64,000 bases of DNA from NCBI GenBank assembly GCA_024663395.1, contig JANFAH010000003.1, forward strand, positions 1,984,001 through 2,048,000. The letters are read 5' to 3'. The notes beneath the pieces were generated by a model, which ran no database searches, was not told the origin of the DNA, and saw only the letters and a list, made by a program, of their open reading frames with translations. Below are positions 37,353 to 49,840 of this stretch, one piece after another. Source of the stretch: Pisolithus tinctorius (lineage: Eukaryota; Basidiomycota; Agaricomycetes; Boletales; Pisolithaceae). The translations under genes and the position numbers were made by a program. The stretch's first letter is position 1; the number at the start of each line of letters is the position of its first letter.

Positions 37353-40300
37353 TCAATCATCTACCCCAGATCCAGCTTCGTTACCAGCTTCGACTTTCTT
37401 CCTGGCAGATTGCTTACTGCCGCCTTTCTTAGGTCGCACCCCACTTGCTCCGGCCTTGCGCTTCTTTCCCCGACTTGGTACAGGAGCAGACTCGCCTTGG
37501 TTCCCCTTGTCTACAGTTGCGGCGTTGACCGCATGTCCAAAGAAGTCATCACCTTCTTCGTTCCAAAGGTCCCGGGCGGTATCGCCGCCACCATCGTTCG
37601 AGCCAGCAGCCCGCTTGCCCGACTTCTTGGATGACAAGCCAGAAACGTCATGGCTATCGATACCAGCGAGCTGATCATCATTAAGCAGAAGCTGCACAAT
37701 CTCGCTTGGTTTCGTGACGTCGGTGAAGTTTTTGTTGCCAACAACAATATCTTGAACCTAAGAGGGGACTTGAGCCAGAGAATATCCACGAAGCAAAGCA
37801 CTTACATCTTTCTTGACACGTGCCAATTGAATAATCCGTTCATCTATGGTGCCCTTCGTGATGAGACGATAAACAGTGACCTGTCGGGTTTGTCCAAGAC
37901 GATGCGCACGATCCATAGCCTGGGCATCATTGGAAGGATTCCAATCGTGATCATAAAAGATGACCGTGTCTGCGGCAGTGAGGTTTATTCCAAGGCCTCC
38001 TGCTCGCGTGCTGAGCAGGAAAATGAAAATATCCGGCCTGGTCCCATGAGTTATGCAAAAGTTAGGACAGTGCAAAAAATTACCTCGTTTGCCAATCCAT
38101 CACCATGTCCCTGCGATCTTCGAGTTTCGAGGAGCCATCCAAACGCAGGTATTTGTATTGTCGGAAGATCAAGTACTCTTCCATAAGATCCATCATCCGT
38201 GTCATCTGGAAGTAGATCAAAACGCGGTGGTCACCAGCTTTCAGCTCTTGTAGCAACGAATCTAGCCTCGCAAGCTTGGCAGAGTCGTAAATGAGCCTCT
38301 TTGCTTCAGGGATTTGCATTCTAGACCGCGGCAATTGATCTAAAGCTGACGACGTTACCAATCCCCCTGTCGGTATCGTTGGCAATAGGTCATTGTAAAG
38401 GCTACAAGCTGCTGGTGACTCCTGCAGTCGCGGAGGAATACCGTATAGTGCCATGGATTCTAATGGCGCATCGAGGAAATGCAGCCGATGCTCAATGAAA
38501 GTCCGGTCCGAGCATGACATAAATATCGACGGCGCTACAGCAGCGGGAACAAACCAGCTGAGGCTTGCTCTGCAGAGGCACGACTCCGTCCACGCAGATA
38601 ACGAGATGGTGGACAGGCGAAGAAGGTGTTGTGACTGGTTGGTTGTAAGTGAATAACGAGGGGTTGAAATATCCGATGGACCAAAACTCGTATCCCTAGC
38701 AAATCTCAGGTTTTAACTCAGTGACAACGATATGCACTTACTGCAAGATAGTCGATCTCTCCACGATGCGATTTTCTTCTTGTAATTCTGTCAAGCGATT
38801 GCGCAAGAAAGAGGACACACGAAGACTATGCACTTCGCTGGGAGAGGAATTAAGAAGTCGAAGGAAGGCAAATGCGGGGGACGCTACACCCTGGTTAATG
38901 GTATTATCGAAATACAAGACAGTGAACAATACCTTCCACTTCATCGTAAAGAGATTTGGATATCCGCTCCACGTCCCAAATGTTGAACAAGTTGCGGGCA
39001 CAAAGAGAGCGGGACCGCAGATCATTTTTCTCGCACGGGATTTCGCATAGCCCTCCGTCATGGTAAAATAGCTCTGGTATGCAATATTCAATAGGGTTTT
39101 TCGTAGAATATGGAACAGAGGCCACGTCGCCTTCTCTATTGAGAGGACCTGATTGACCAAAGTGGGAAAATGAAAATGGTGCTACAACGTCGGCACGTTC
39201 AAAAAGCTCCGGGTGATTGCAAACCTTGGAGGTGACGAGTTAGCAGCTATATTGGGCGAACTGTTAGGGCCGACGACGAACCTTGCGGAATTGCATCACA
39301 AGGTTCATGAGAGACCGGGCGGAGTCAGCATCACCAATGTTTGCAGCCTTTTCCAAGAGGTCAGCAACCGAGACATTGACCAACAACGCGCGGTACAAGG
39401 CACGCTGTCGAGAACTAAGGTCGACATAAACATCAACTTCGATCTGTATGTGACGCGTTAGAACATGAAGCTGACGGTGGCCAGAATACCATGCCTTTTC
39501 GCTTAGTTCGTTTTGGACATGCCTCTTTACTCGGCGAAGCATGAATGGTTTCAATATCATGTGCAAACGTCGAAGCTGGTGCTCATTCAACTTGCTACCT
39601 TTGTTTTCCGCAGCATTTTCGATGTCCTTGGAAAACCACTCGTTGAATTCGTCATGGGAGTCGAAGAGACTCGGCATGATGAAGTGAAGTAGCGCCCACA
39701 GTTCTATCCCCTTAAATCAACACTGGAAAATATTAAAGCTACGGAGATATGCCATACCCTGCATAGAATTCTGGATTGGTGTGCCAGTCAGCAAGAGGCG
39801 ATTCCGACACTGGAAACCCAGAAGTGTCTTCCAGCGAACAGACGATGCATTTTTGATATTCTGTGCTTCATCAAGTATCATATATTGCCATTTCACTCGC
39901 TGAAAGTATTGTTGGTCTTGGGTAACCTGACAACGCATGAGGTCCAAAGCAATGGCTAGGTTGGCGAACGCACCAGCTGGTAGCTCGTAATGAGCACATG
40001 GAAGGGGGCATCTTTGTTGTAGCTGATCTCCTTCCTGCTCCAAAACTTTCGCAGAGTTGTCCGATCCTTGACGTTTCCCCAGTAAGGTAGAGCCTTAAGA
40101 CTCGGCACAAATCGTGTAATCTCCTGTTGCCAGTTGTGCAAAGTAGAAGCTGGAGCAACAACGAGAAACGGGCCCCAAATGTCGTGCATTTCCGCAAGGT
40201 AGGCGAGCAGTGATATTGACTGGACAGTCTACCAAAGGAACTCAATCCAGAGGCCAGAAAAGGGAGAAAATCAAGAAAATACCTTCCCGAGACCCATTTC

Positions 40301-42954
40301 ATCTGCGAGGATACCGTTTATGCCTTGCTCATAAAGCGTTGCTAGCCAGTTAAGACCCTTCAGCTGGTATTCTTTCAACTGGGCCATCAACATCGTAGGT
40401 TGTTTAATCGTCAATGGACCGCTCAAAGACGTGGGGTTCTGGAAGTTGAGTTCATCCGAATCAACTTAACATGAGATAATCAAGGACTGCTGCCAACGAC
40501 ACGAAATATGAGGCTTACGATCCACCAGGGGTACCGACGGGGGAGATGATGCGGAGGTATTATCATCACGAACATGGGCTTGGCCCTTGGCTAATTTCAG
40601 TGCCTCGTTGGTTTTCCTCTCGAGTGCCGCTTGCGCGTCAAACTGTTGTGCTCGCTCTTTTGCTAGAGTGACTGCTTCCCGCGCATTGTGTCGAGCATGG
40701 CGATGCAAGTTAGTCTGGTCCTCTGAAAGGATGTCAGCAGACCAAAGGAATGAAAGGGCCACAACTTGCCGTCGTCAAAGTCAATCTCTCGTAACATTGA
40801 TGGGTCCACCTCTCCAAGTTCGCCATCGCTGGGAAGTGCAGGAGGCTCTGCGGTATCCCCTTGGACTTCAGCGGCTAAAATCAGTAAGGACACACAATAA
40901 GCTTCCGCCTTCACCAACGAGAACCACCTACTCTTCAATTTATTGCCAACGAAGTGACTGTAGAGCTCGGTTTGGCTGATTAAGAACTCAAGCTTACGTG
41001 CTTGGCGTGCCGCTTCGCGCTTCTCTTCCTCGACCTTGGCTCTGTCAATAGCTTCCTTCTGTTCACGTTTGCGAACATCTCGCTCTTCCCTCTCGTTTCT
41101 CTTCCAGAATACAAGCATCTCGCGCATGAGTCGCTTCGCCTTCGCCTGCATATCCTTGCTGGCCTTCGCTGTCTTAGTGAAGGGTCGGCGGGCTTGCATT
41201 GACGCGAGCATGGCAAGGCGTTTGGCTTGACTCTGCCTTGCCTGGTAACCCAATGCCGCATACTTGTAAACCTAAGCGGCGTTTGTTGATACCACCCGGA
41301 CAACAAGTCTTAATTTACACACCTTCGTAATGTCCCTCCGTGCGATATTCGTCCAAACCTTTCGCTGGGCTTCCTCCAAGGTTTTTATACGTTTGGCCAT
41401 GGCGTTTTCGTCGATTTTTTTGGCCCTCCTCAGAGGCGGAACAATCTCGTCGAGCTCGTAGACTACGGTAGACCCTACGGTCAACGCTGGTGATGCTGGG
41501 CGAGAAGCAGATGGTGTTATATCGCCGTTTACTGACCCCGCTACCGATCCGTGACCGGCTGAATCTACCCCCAAGGCATCGAACTTTTTCCTCGCCGCCG
41601 CCTTTTTACGCCCCTTGGGAGTGAGAGGCATGCTGTCCACACTACGCTCCCTAGGCTGAGAGAGTTTACCCTTGCCTTTGGCCCTCGACGAGGCGCCTTT
41701 GGTGAGGGATAAGGGTGCATCATCTACTGCGCACTCGAGCTCCTCCGCAATGCTGGCTGCGTCTTTGTCCACTTTACGTTTCTTCGTTGCCGGCTTGTCT
41801 TTCCTCGAAGCAAGGGAAGGTACTTCAAAATCACTGCTCGCGTCGGATAATGGTCCTTCTGCAGGACGCTTAAGTGGATCTCTCCGTTTGGCTCTTCGAA
41901 GAGAATCCTCCAACTCCTGCGGAGTCTCCTCGACGCCAACATCCATCGACCTCCCGCTGGCGTCATACCCTTTGCGAACTCCGTCGAAACCAGCGAAACC
42001 AGCGTGGGGCGGTGTGGGATGCAAAGTAGACAAGAGGTCATCTTCCATTGGTACTACGGGGGGTGACGGTGGGGGAAGGGGTATACGTGCGAGGCGCGAG
42101 ACGTAGTGTCTAGAGAGTGCGGCTGCAGTGGTAGAATTGCGTTCCTGAAAAAGGGTTGATTATATATCATACGAAACTTCGGAGGTACACACCAGTACAC
42201 TTGCTTCGAACCAAGACTCTACCTGAAGCTGTCGTTTATGTGTCTCCATGATGTAATCACTTAGGTCTGCGATCCAAACTTCCTCACAATCCGAGAGGTC
42301 CGAGGATACGAGGCGACGGTCTTCCTCGGTTGGATGAAGGCTCTCGCCATTCTCAACTTGGGGTGATCTCGAACGTACAACCTTTGAGCGGGGAGGGTTC
42401 CTCCTAAGCCCAGGCTGAAGTGACAATGACTGGTAAGCGAGATGCGACTAGAACTGTAACGCGCGCAGACGTACGCGCTTAGATGCTGGAGGAAGATAAT
42501 CTGAGTCATCGTCCATTGCCTTCCTTCTCCTCTTGGATGCGAGGTCCTCTTCGCCATCTTTGTAGTAGGCGCCTGCCGAATCCGGGCGGGTGTGTGCGGG
42601 ACCCGGAGGAGGTTCTTCTCGCTCACGATGGGGGTAGTAATTTCCACCAGGACCCAACGGAAAAATATCTCCTTGTACATAATTGCCCGAGTAGGGGTCC
42701 CATCCCCCAGCACCCTGATAAGAGACCGGCTGGTAAGCATAACCACGATGCGGCGGAGGCTGCTCTGGGTGAGGGCTTTGACCGTGATGATTTGGGTGGG
42801 TATGAGGAGATATGACTGCGGAAGAAGGGGTAGGCGTTACGTCTGTGAATGTATGATCAACAGCAACAACACGAGAAGGACCAGCGGGAGCTGAGTGAAG
42901 ATGTGCCAAGGAATGTGGTGGTGGCTCGTCATTGAGAATGCGTTTGAGGGACAT
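37353..42954 (-). CDS. INO80 chromatin-remodelling ATPase
   Basis: Start at 42954 ([15 protein letters not shown]) and stop at 37353, in many exons. The N-terminal 400 residues are Pro/His-rich then basic and disordered. The DBINO region follows, near 41290-40920 ([15 protein letters not shown].., [34 protein letters not shown]). The Snf2 core has [20 protein letters not shown] (Walker A), [25 protein letters not shown] (DEAQ box) and [12 protein letters not shown]. Past the long insertion typical of INO80 are [25 protein letters not shown] and [18 protein letters not shown] with [16 protein letters not shown]. The C-terminus is Lys/Ser-rich ([12 protein letters not shown]). The enzyme slides nucleosomes and handles H2A.Z in transcription and DNA repair, with Arp5, Ies2 and Rvb1/2 as usual partners. 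It lies head to tail with the DHX29-like gene. Confidence 0.96.
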
Positions 42955-43379
42955 GTCGGAGAGTAGTATACGGTAGTTGAAGCACAATGTCTACTACAAG
43001 ACCGGGTTGCGTCGTGGGACCTGAAACCGCAGGGGATGAAGAGAAGAACAGTTCAGATTTCTCGGAAGCCGAGTGCAAGGGGGGGGTTGGTCGCCAATGG
43101 TGGTAGGAACAAAACAAAAAAGTAGTGGACAAGCTCAAAAGACGATGCTGATGACGACGGCGGACCCGTTGCTGTGCAAAAATCCTGGCAGGCGCAAACA
43201 GGCCTTGGATGGGCGGGAACTTATATGTACGTGGTGCTTATTTCGTTTTGTTGGACATTGCCCTCCTCCCAAATTCGGTATTCGGTCGGCCACTTCTTGG
43301 CGGAAGGCAACATGGTCATCGTATTAACTACTAGCCACTCGACTGTCTACCTCGCAATGCACATACAACGGGCTCTACG
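42955..43379. other. INO80 upstream region and fumarase 3' end
   Basis: The 425 bp include the INO80 promoter and the fumarase 3' untranslated region. Frames here have no recognisable motif. Confidence 0.5.
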
Positions 43380-45544
43380 CTATGCCTCGTTCGGGTGCAA
43401 CATCAGCTCCGGTCGTACTTTCTCGTCAAATTCCTCCGGTGTCAGAAATCCAAGAGCAACCGCTGCCTCTTTCAACGTCGTGCCCTCCCTATGAGCTTTC
43501 TTCGCGCACCTGGCAACGTCTAGAGCAATATCAGCGCAAGGTATCAGATTCACAAGGCAATACTCGCTGTCATAGCCGAGGTGGCTGTTCAAGATGGTAG
43601 CCAGCATCAGGCTCTGATTTAACAGGAAGTTGATGCGCTTCTCATTGGCTTGCATACCGACGACGCAGTTCTTTGTGAACGATCTTGACGCTATAGTTAA
43701 CGTCAACCACACAGCCCGGGCAACCGCACTTGAATCACTCGCCATCCGACAAAAGTCGTATGCTTTGCAGCACGTTTTTGATGATGACTGGTTTGAACAC
43801 ATTCAACTACAACGGGTGACACATCGGTGACATGGATAGCGTGATTCCCCGCGGTATAGCTGGCATCGCTCACCTCAAAATGACCATTGGAACCAGCAAC
43901 TGTCACAGCAGTGTGGTTACCCATCACCTGGGCAGCCACCATTGTAACAGCCTCGCATTGTGTGGGGTTGACCTTGCCTGGCATGATGCTGCTCCCTGGC
44001 TCATTCTCGGGTAACAAGAGTTCACCAAACCCGCATCGAGGACCAGAGCCAAGGAAACGGATGTCGTTTGCGATCTTCATTAGAGAGCAAGCAAGAACGT
44101 TGAGAGCCCCATGTGCCTCAACCAACGCATCGTGGCTGGCAAGCGCCTCAAACTAAGAGGGATATCAACGTGCGGGAAACTGATCCGTTTGGCCCGTGAC
44201 CCACCTTGTTCGGAGCTGTCTTGAACTCCAACCCAGTAATTTTCGAGACTTCAGCTGCAACTTTGACATCGAATCCTTTTTTCGTGTTCAAACCCTGGAA
44301 AAAAGGTAAGGTGGATGGAAAAGACCTGGCATCGCTTAGCGCCTCACCGTTCCAACAGCAGTTCCGCCCTGAGCAAGAAGACTGAGGCGCGGGATGACGG
44401 CTTCCACTCGATGGATACCATTTTCAATCTGTTGAACGTACCCACTAAACTCTTGGCCAAGCGTCAGGGGTGTGGCGTCCTGATCTGGCTCTCAGTTCGG
44501 AGGTAGAAATAGATACTAGGTTTCTTCACCTGAAGGTGGGTACGACCAATCTTAATTATATCCTTGAACTCGTCCACTTTACTCTGGAGAGCATCTCTGA
44601 GTTCGACCAGAGCAGGCAGAAGTGAACTGTGGATTTCTGTGACAGCTGCAACGTGCATAGCTGTTGGGAACCTGCAAAAGGCGCAACTTGAGTGTCAACT
44701 AGAATCAGATGCACGCATGTCCTTACGAGTCGTTGCTACTTTGGCTCATGTTAACGTGGTCATTGGGATGGACGGGCTTTTTCGAACCTAGTTCACCCCC
44801 CAGGAGCTCGATGGCCCGGTTCGAGATAACCTTCGCCAAGGCTAAACAATTACGTCGAAAGTGACCGACAGCAAGCCTGCACGTACCTCGTTAGCATTCA
44901 TGTTGCTCTGAGTACCACTACCAGTTTGAAAGACAACCAATGGAAAGTGGTCAATTAGCTTCCCGGAGATAACCTTGGCAATTGTTCGACACAAGGACAG
45001 GAAAAGCTATGGTGAAAAGGACTCGCTTACTTCATCTGCAGCCTTTTGGATCGCCTCGCCTATCTTTGGGTCCAAACCATAACTAACGTTGACGATGGAG
45101 GCGGCCTTTTTGAGAACACCGAAAGCCTTTATGAGAGGTGCGGGAAGCCTTTCGGCGGGACCACCTATGTCGAAATTCTGCAAAGAACTTTGCAGCGGAA
45201 GCTGCAGTTGAGCGTGGAATGTTACCGGGAAACGTACCGTTGTGTTTGGGCACCCCAGTAGCGATCGGCGGGAACCTGTATATCACCAAAGGTATCACGT
45301 TCCTGTCGGAATGCCTGTGACTGAATGAAGTGAACAATGGGAGTGCCTCGTAACAGCCATAAAAACATACCATGACGCTATGAGACACAGAGAACCTGCG
45401 CTGACGTGCGACGTGCAGCAGCTGGGATTCCGAGCGTCACCGAGGAGGAGGATATATACAGGGGAGGATATCACGTGAGATTTCAAATGGCAAAGCAAGC
45501 CCAGTACTCACTCGAGGAAGGCGCAAACTGGTAGTGACGGCCAT
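43380..45544 (-). CDS. fumarate hydratase, class II, mitochondrial
   Basis: The start at 45544 gives [11 protein letters not shown] (exon 45512..45544). This joins 45371..45421 ([17 protein letters not shown]) and 45314 downward ([26 protein letters not shown], continuing [17 protein letters not shown] after an intron ending GCAAAG). The first 28 residues are Arg-rich, lack acidic residues and look like a mitochondrial presequence. Family motifs include the [11 protein letters not shown] block, [21 protein letters not shown], the [15 protein letters not shown] signature loop, [17 protein letters not shown] and a C-terminal [14 protein letters not shown]. The enzyme interconverts fumarate and malate in the TCA cycle. 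Exon 2 ends in an in-frame ATG, so a cytosolic form starting MAFRQERD could be made from the same gene. Divergent from PEX11. Confidence 0.94.
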
Positions 45545-45837
45545 TAAATTGCGAAAGTCGTTGTATGGAATCGGACAGCGCGTCAGCATATATACGGAAC
45601 TCCCCGTCCGCCCGTCCGAAATCCTCCGGAAGTGACCGGTCGGGTGCGATGCAGCCCGGACAAATCTGTTTCTCGGTCCACAGACCACCGGAAGATGGAA
45701 ACGGAAGTTTCACGTGATTTTCTCCAGGTAAATACGGCGGAGGTGATTGCAGTCAAGGCGGCATGGTCACTCTGCCACCCGTACTATATTACAGTCTCCC
45801 CATCCTCATCTCCATCTGTGTGCTCTATCACCAAGAA
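45545..45837. promoter_or_regulatory. shared intergenic promoter region, fumarase / PEX11
   Basis: 293 bp separate the divergent starts at 45544 and 45838. No clear TATA box or operator is visible. Confidence 0.45.
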
Positions 45838-46928
45838 ATGTCCACAGCCGCGTCCCAGGTAATCCTGCACCCGTACGTCTCTCAGGCGCTCAAATACGGG
45901 GGGACGAACCTCGGTAGAGACAAGGTAAGACAAAACCTTACCATCGCTTGTTAATCACAGCGATATGTATTGCTCTGCAGCTCTACCGGACTGTTCAGTA
46001 CTTCGCCCGTTTCCTCGCCTGGTATTTACAATCAAGGGGTCAGAATCTCCAGGCCACCCGCTGGACAGCACTGAAGAGCCATCTCGCACTTGCACGCAAA
46101 CGTGAGTCCATTATAATGTTCGCTGACGCTTGACTTAGTACATTCTATTCGTTAGTAATGCGACTCGGTAAGCCTGTGGAACATCTACAAGCCGCCCTGC
46201 GCGCTGCGCAGACAGCTGGAGATGTCGGCGAACAACTCGCTACCATTGGTCGCCAGATAAGTTATTTCGGATACCTGGTTTACGACGCAGTGGTTTGGGT
46301 CGGTACTTCCTGGACATCCCATAACCCCGATCTTACCTTCCTACGCGCTTAGGCAAACGCCGTCAAGATTATAAACCTGAAACCTTCCACCAGTCAGAAA
46401 GTGGCTAGAGTCTCCAATCAATTCTGGCTATCCGGGATATTATTTAGTGTCGTACATGGCTTACTCAAGGTAGCATCCATCGTTCTACGGTGATTGAAAG
46501 ATCTCTCATCGATTGTTATAGGCTGGCAGACTTGCAACGGAAACAAAGAAGTTGCGTTTTCCAGACAGTCACGGCGAGAAGGACCTGGCACACGAAGCGC
46601 AGAGAGAGTTGAGGCAACTTACCCTTCAGAAGTTCGTTCTTTTTTTTTTTTTATTACCTTGCGAGAGTTTGAAGATTAAATTGAAACAGAATGCGGGAGG
46701 ACGTTCGCTATCAATTCATAATCGATATCATGGACATCTGGATACCAGCCTCGAGCTTAGGGCTTGTAAATGTCAACGATGGCATAGTTGGTCTAGCAGG
46801 GTTAGTCCTCCCAAAGATAAAAGAATGTTCGACACCCCATGTGCTGACATTGCCACCGGAACCTTAGGTTAACGTCTTCGATCATGGGTATGCGCACGCA
46901 GTGGATTGCAGTCAATGGGTCAAAGTAA
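45838..46928 (+). CDS. peroxisomal biogenesis factor 11
   Basis: Seven exons (45838..45924, 45981..46101, 46156..46298, 46353..46469, 46522..46631, 46690..46800, 46868..46928) join in frame to 249 residues. It starts MSTAASQVILHPYVSQALKY and shows DKLYRTVQYFARFLAWYLQ, KLMRLGKPVEHLQAALRAA, ISYFGYLVYDAVVWAN and FWLSGILFSVVHGLLKAGRL, the amphipathic and hydrophobic segments of Pex11, then a C-terminal membrane-like LGLVNVNDGIVGLAGLTSSI. Pex11 remodels and elongates the peroxisomal membrane before division. The length is normal for fungal Pex11. A run of about twelve T lies in intron 5 near 46638. Confidence 0.94.
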
Positions 46929-47085
46929 GGCAGATTTTACCTTCGTTACAACATAATTGTGTGTGAACCATCAAACTCGATACTCTTGTAAAGTTGTAGA
47001 CCAGCTTTGTACGACAGTGATCCGGTTCATTGACTTGAGTATATGTGGTCCAGGTGGCAAGCTTAAATTTTAGCCTAGTTTAGTT

Positions 47086-47481
47086 TTACGATGTGGCAGA
47101 CTCCGCAACCGTTGGGCCTTCGCCTCCAGGGGATATTTGGTTCCTCAGGCGCATATACTCAGCTCGTACCTTGGCCATTGGTTCAGGCCCTGTGCTGAAA
47201 ATCATACGTACAATCACGCAATCAGATGGAGAGGAGAGAGCAAGATACTTACTACTGCAACATGCACTCTTGCAAAGACTTATACTGATCCCTACAAGCC
47301 CATACGACCGACACCGTGCGACCAGTAGCACACTCCGCGAAGTCTTAGAAGCTCTCCTCAGTGCAATCACCACTGATGGGAAGGAACGGGTACCTCTGAC
47401 AACTTGATCACATTCCTTTAATGCGCGTGCTTTCGTGGTTTTGAGAAGGGTTTCCTCTTCTCTTCGAGAAAGTGCGTTCAT
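47086..47481 (-). CDS. COX assembly mitochondrial protein, twin CX9C (CMC1 family)
   Basis: Three exons (47394..47481, 47253..47343, 47086..47194) join to 95 residues. It starts MNALSRREEETLLKTTKARALKE and contains two CX9C motifs, CDQVVRDFAEC and CRDQYKSLQEC, separated by a short helix; the C-terminal tail has TGPEPMAKVRAEYMRLR. This is the pattern of Cmc1, a soluble intermembrane-space protein imported through the Mia40 pathway that helps copper delivery and Cox1 assembly in cytochrome c oxidase. The motif SRREEE..K..KARALKEC aligns with the family's LSPREEQ segment, so the N-terminus may be slightly short compared with yeast Cmc1. It is divergent from lipoyl synthase with 101 bp between starts. 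Confidence 0.92.
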   Translation of the reverse strand: MNALSRREEETLLKTTKARALKECDQVVRGTRSFPSVVIALRRASKTSRSVLLVARCRSYGLVGISISLCKSACCSSKYLALSSPSDCVIVRMIFSTGPEPMAKVRAEYMRLRNQISPGGEGPTVAESATS

Positions 47482-47582
47482 CGGCGTACGTCGGGATCCC
47501 GGAAAAAATGCAAAAAGGAATAAGCATGGATTTCCTTTTTGAGACACACTTGGCCTTCCATCCACGTCCCAGTCAGGTCCTA
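47482..47582. promoter_or_regulatory. short bidirectional promoter, CMC1 / lipoyl synthase
   Basis: Only 101 bp separate two divergent start codons, so the 5' leaders must be very short or the two transcripts overlap. Both products are mitochondrial. Confidence 0.6.
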
Positions 47583-49075
47583 ATGGCCAGCACCTCTCTC
47601 CTGAAGTTTTTGTTATATCCTCGTCCTCTTCGCTGCGTTCGAGGCCATGTGCGATATTTGGCTATGCCATCCAGCATGAGCACCAAGAATTCCAAGACCA
47701 ACTTTTCCCGGGTCCTTGCGGATGGACCATCATTAGATGACTTCATCTCCCAGGATCCCGTAGAAAAGGTGGTTCTCGGAAACACAAAGGGGTAAGTCCT
47801 CACGTTCTTCGTCCTAACTTTGGTGCCACACATATTCCAGGCCACGCCTTCCGGACTTCTTGAAGACCAAAATACCATCTGGGGCTTCGTACAATAGAAT
47901 TAAGAATGATCTCAGGGGCTTGAACCTGCACACTGTTTGCGAGGAGGCACGCTGTCCAAACATTGGGGACTGTTGGGGTGGAAAGGAGGGCGCGTCGGAG
48001 GAAGACGGCCGGCGCGCTGCAACCGCGACAATCATGGTGCTTAGTGTTGTTTCCTCCGACCGTGTCAATAGCTCACTCTACGTTTTCAGCTCATGGGGGA
48101 TACGTGCACCCGAGGTTGCCGATTCTGCTCCGTGAAAACTTCTCGCGCGCCTCCCCCGTTGGATCCTCACGAACCTGAGCACACTGCAGAAGCCATAAGT
48201 CGCTGGGGTCTTGGCTACATCGTCCTCACAAGCGTGGATAGGGATGGTAGTGTCATCTTATTTTACCAAAGTATATCGTCTCAACTCTTTCCCTCAGATC
48301 TCGTTGACGGTGGCGCGCACCATTTCGCCGAAACCATTATGAAGCTCAAGCAAAAGTAGGTGTCACCTTACGTCGTTTGTTTGACATTCGCCAACCCGAA
48401 TTTCAGGGCTCCCCAAATTCTAGTGGAAGCTCTGACGGGTGACTTTGGAGGGTCATTAGAATGCGTTTCCGTTGTCGCAAAATCCGGGCTAGATGTTTAT
48501 GCGCACAACATCGAAACGGTCGAAGCATTAACGCCATTTGTTCGGGACCGACGCGCGACTTTCCGCCAAAGTTTGAGCGTGCTTGAACACGCTAAGAAGG
48601 AGGGTGTGCGCATTACAAAGACCAGTGTTATGCTCGGTGTAGGCGAGAACGAGGAACAAGTTATGGATGCTTTGAGAGGTAAGTGTTGTAACGCGAAAAC
48701 ACATGCTCGCTCTAGTCTTACGCATATCTGCAAGAGCTACGAAAGGTTGACGTAGACGTCGTAACCTTCGGACAGTACATGCGCCCAACGAAACGCCATA
48801 TGAAAGTAGATCGCTACGTGGAGCCGGCGGAGTTTGCCAGGTGGAAACAGATCGCCGAAGACATGAACTTCTTATATGTGGCCAGCGGTCCATTGGTTAG
48901 AAGTAGTTATAAGGTAAGGTATTACGACGTGTCACAGAATCACCTTGATTAAATTACCTTCCAGGCAGGAGAGTACTTCATAGAGAACGTGCTCAAGGGC
49001 AAAGCCTCAGAAAAGCGGACGAAGAAGCTGCTTGGTCAGGATACGACCACTGTTGAGGGGAACATGCCGTCGTAA
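47583..49075 (+). CDS. lipoyl synthase, mitochondrial
   Basis: Seven exons (47583..47791, 47841..48036, 48090..48246, 48298..48355, 48407..48678, 48735..48913, 48965..49075) join to 393 residues. The N-terminus [21 protein letters not shown] is a mitochondrial presequence. The auxiliary cluster ligands lie in [15 protein letters not shown], and the radical-SAM CxxxCxxC is CTRGCRFC. Further family blocks are [62 protein letters not shown] and [16 protein letters not shown], which includes the C-terminal RSSY serine ligand. The enzyme inserts two sulfurs into octanoyl groups on E2 subunits and the glycine cleavage H protein. The lipoyl acceptor PDH E2 is encoded 3.3 kb downstream. Confidence 0.97.
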
Positions 49076-49272
49076 AATTCATTGTACACACAGAGCTTGT
49101 CCGTTATATTCTCGCACCAAATATTCTAATAAGCAATTGATTGAGCGCAATGTGTATTACATAATGGAGCTGTGTTGACCCCCCGCAACTTTCCGGCGGA
49201 GCTTTGCGAAAACTTTATTTAGTACAAACTTTATTGCCCAGTCCCTCCCTCCAAACCACAGTCGTCGTCAAC

Positions 49273-49633
49273 ATGGTATGTATGCATGTGATGGAAACTT
49301 CAGATCGTTTGGCTGACAATTGACGCAGGACTCGACAAAGTCTCAAGTAAAATTGGCCAAAGTAATAAAAGTTAATGACCACGCTACTTATATGTGTATG
49401 GGCCTCTGAGATATCCATCATAGGTTCTTGGACGAACTGGTTCACGAGGAGGTGTTACACAAGTCCGTGTCGAATTCATGGATGACACCACACGTACAAT
49501 CATCCGAAATGTAAAAGGTCCTGTCCGGGAAGAGGACATCCTTGCGCTCTTGGAGAGTGAACGTGAAGCTCGGTAAGTGAGGAGTTTTCTGACTTAGTCT
49601 GTACCTGACTCGTTGCCCAGCCGCCTCCGTTAA
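49273..49633 (+). CDS. 40S ribosomal protein eS28
   Basis: Four exons (49273..49275, 49329..49370, 49424..49572, 49621..49633) join to 68 residues: [33 protein letters not shown], then [20 protein letters not shown] and the terminal [11 protein letters not shown]. Length and sequence are as expected for eS28, an S1-like fold protein of the small ribosomal subunit near the mRNA exit region. As in eL22, exon 1 is just the ATG and is followed by a GTATGT intron. Exon 4 holds only the last codons. The gene follows lipoyl synthase on the same strand at about 200 bp. Confidence 0.96.
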
Positions 49634-49840
49634 AAATGTCTCGTTTCTTTCTTTCTTTTTTCATTCGCTATAAGCATCGTTTCATATATTCCATGGCCAG
49701 ATTGAATTCAGGCATATAGGACCTGTGTTGTTGACTGTGCAAATAGAAGATACGACCTGAGATGATGGCTTGGGCGGTAGGGTCCTGTAAGATATATGTT
49801 GAGCCACGACTGAGTGCTCTTGATAAGTACTTGAGCTATA

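Noticed and set aside
45483..45713. 76-codon minus frame (MKLPFPSSGG) as fumarase N-terminus
   Set aside because: It is in a different frame from the presequence exon; ATG 45544 with donor GTGAGT gives a continuous mitochondrial fumarase.
47472..47582. Upstream extension of lipoyl synthase to 47472
   Set aside because: The extension overlaps the CMC1 start on the other strand and does not resemble the family; ATG 47583 gives a normal presequence.
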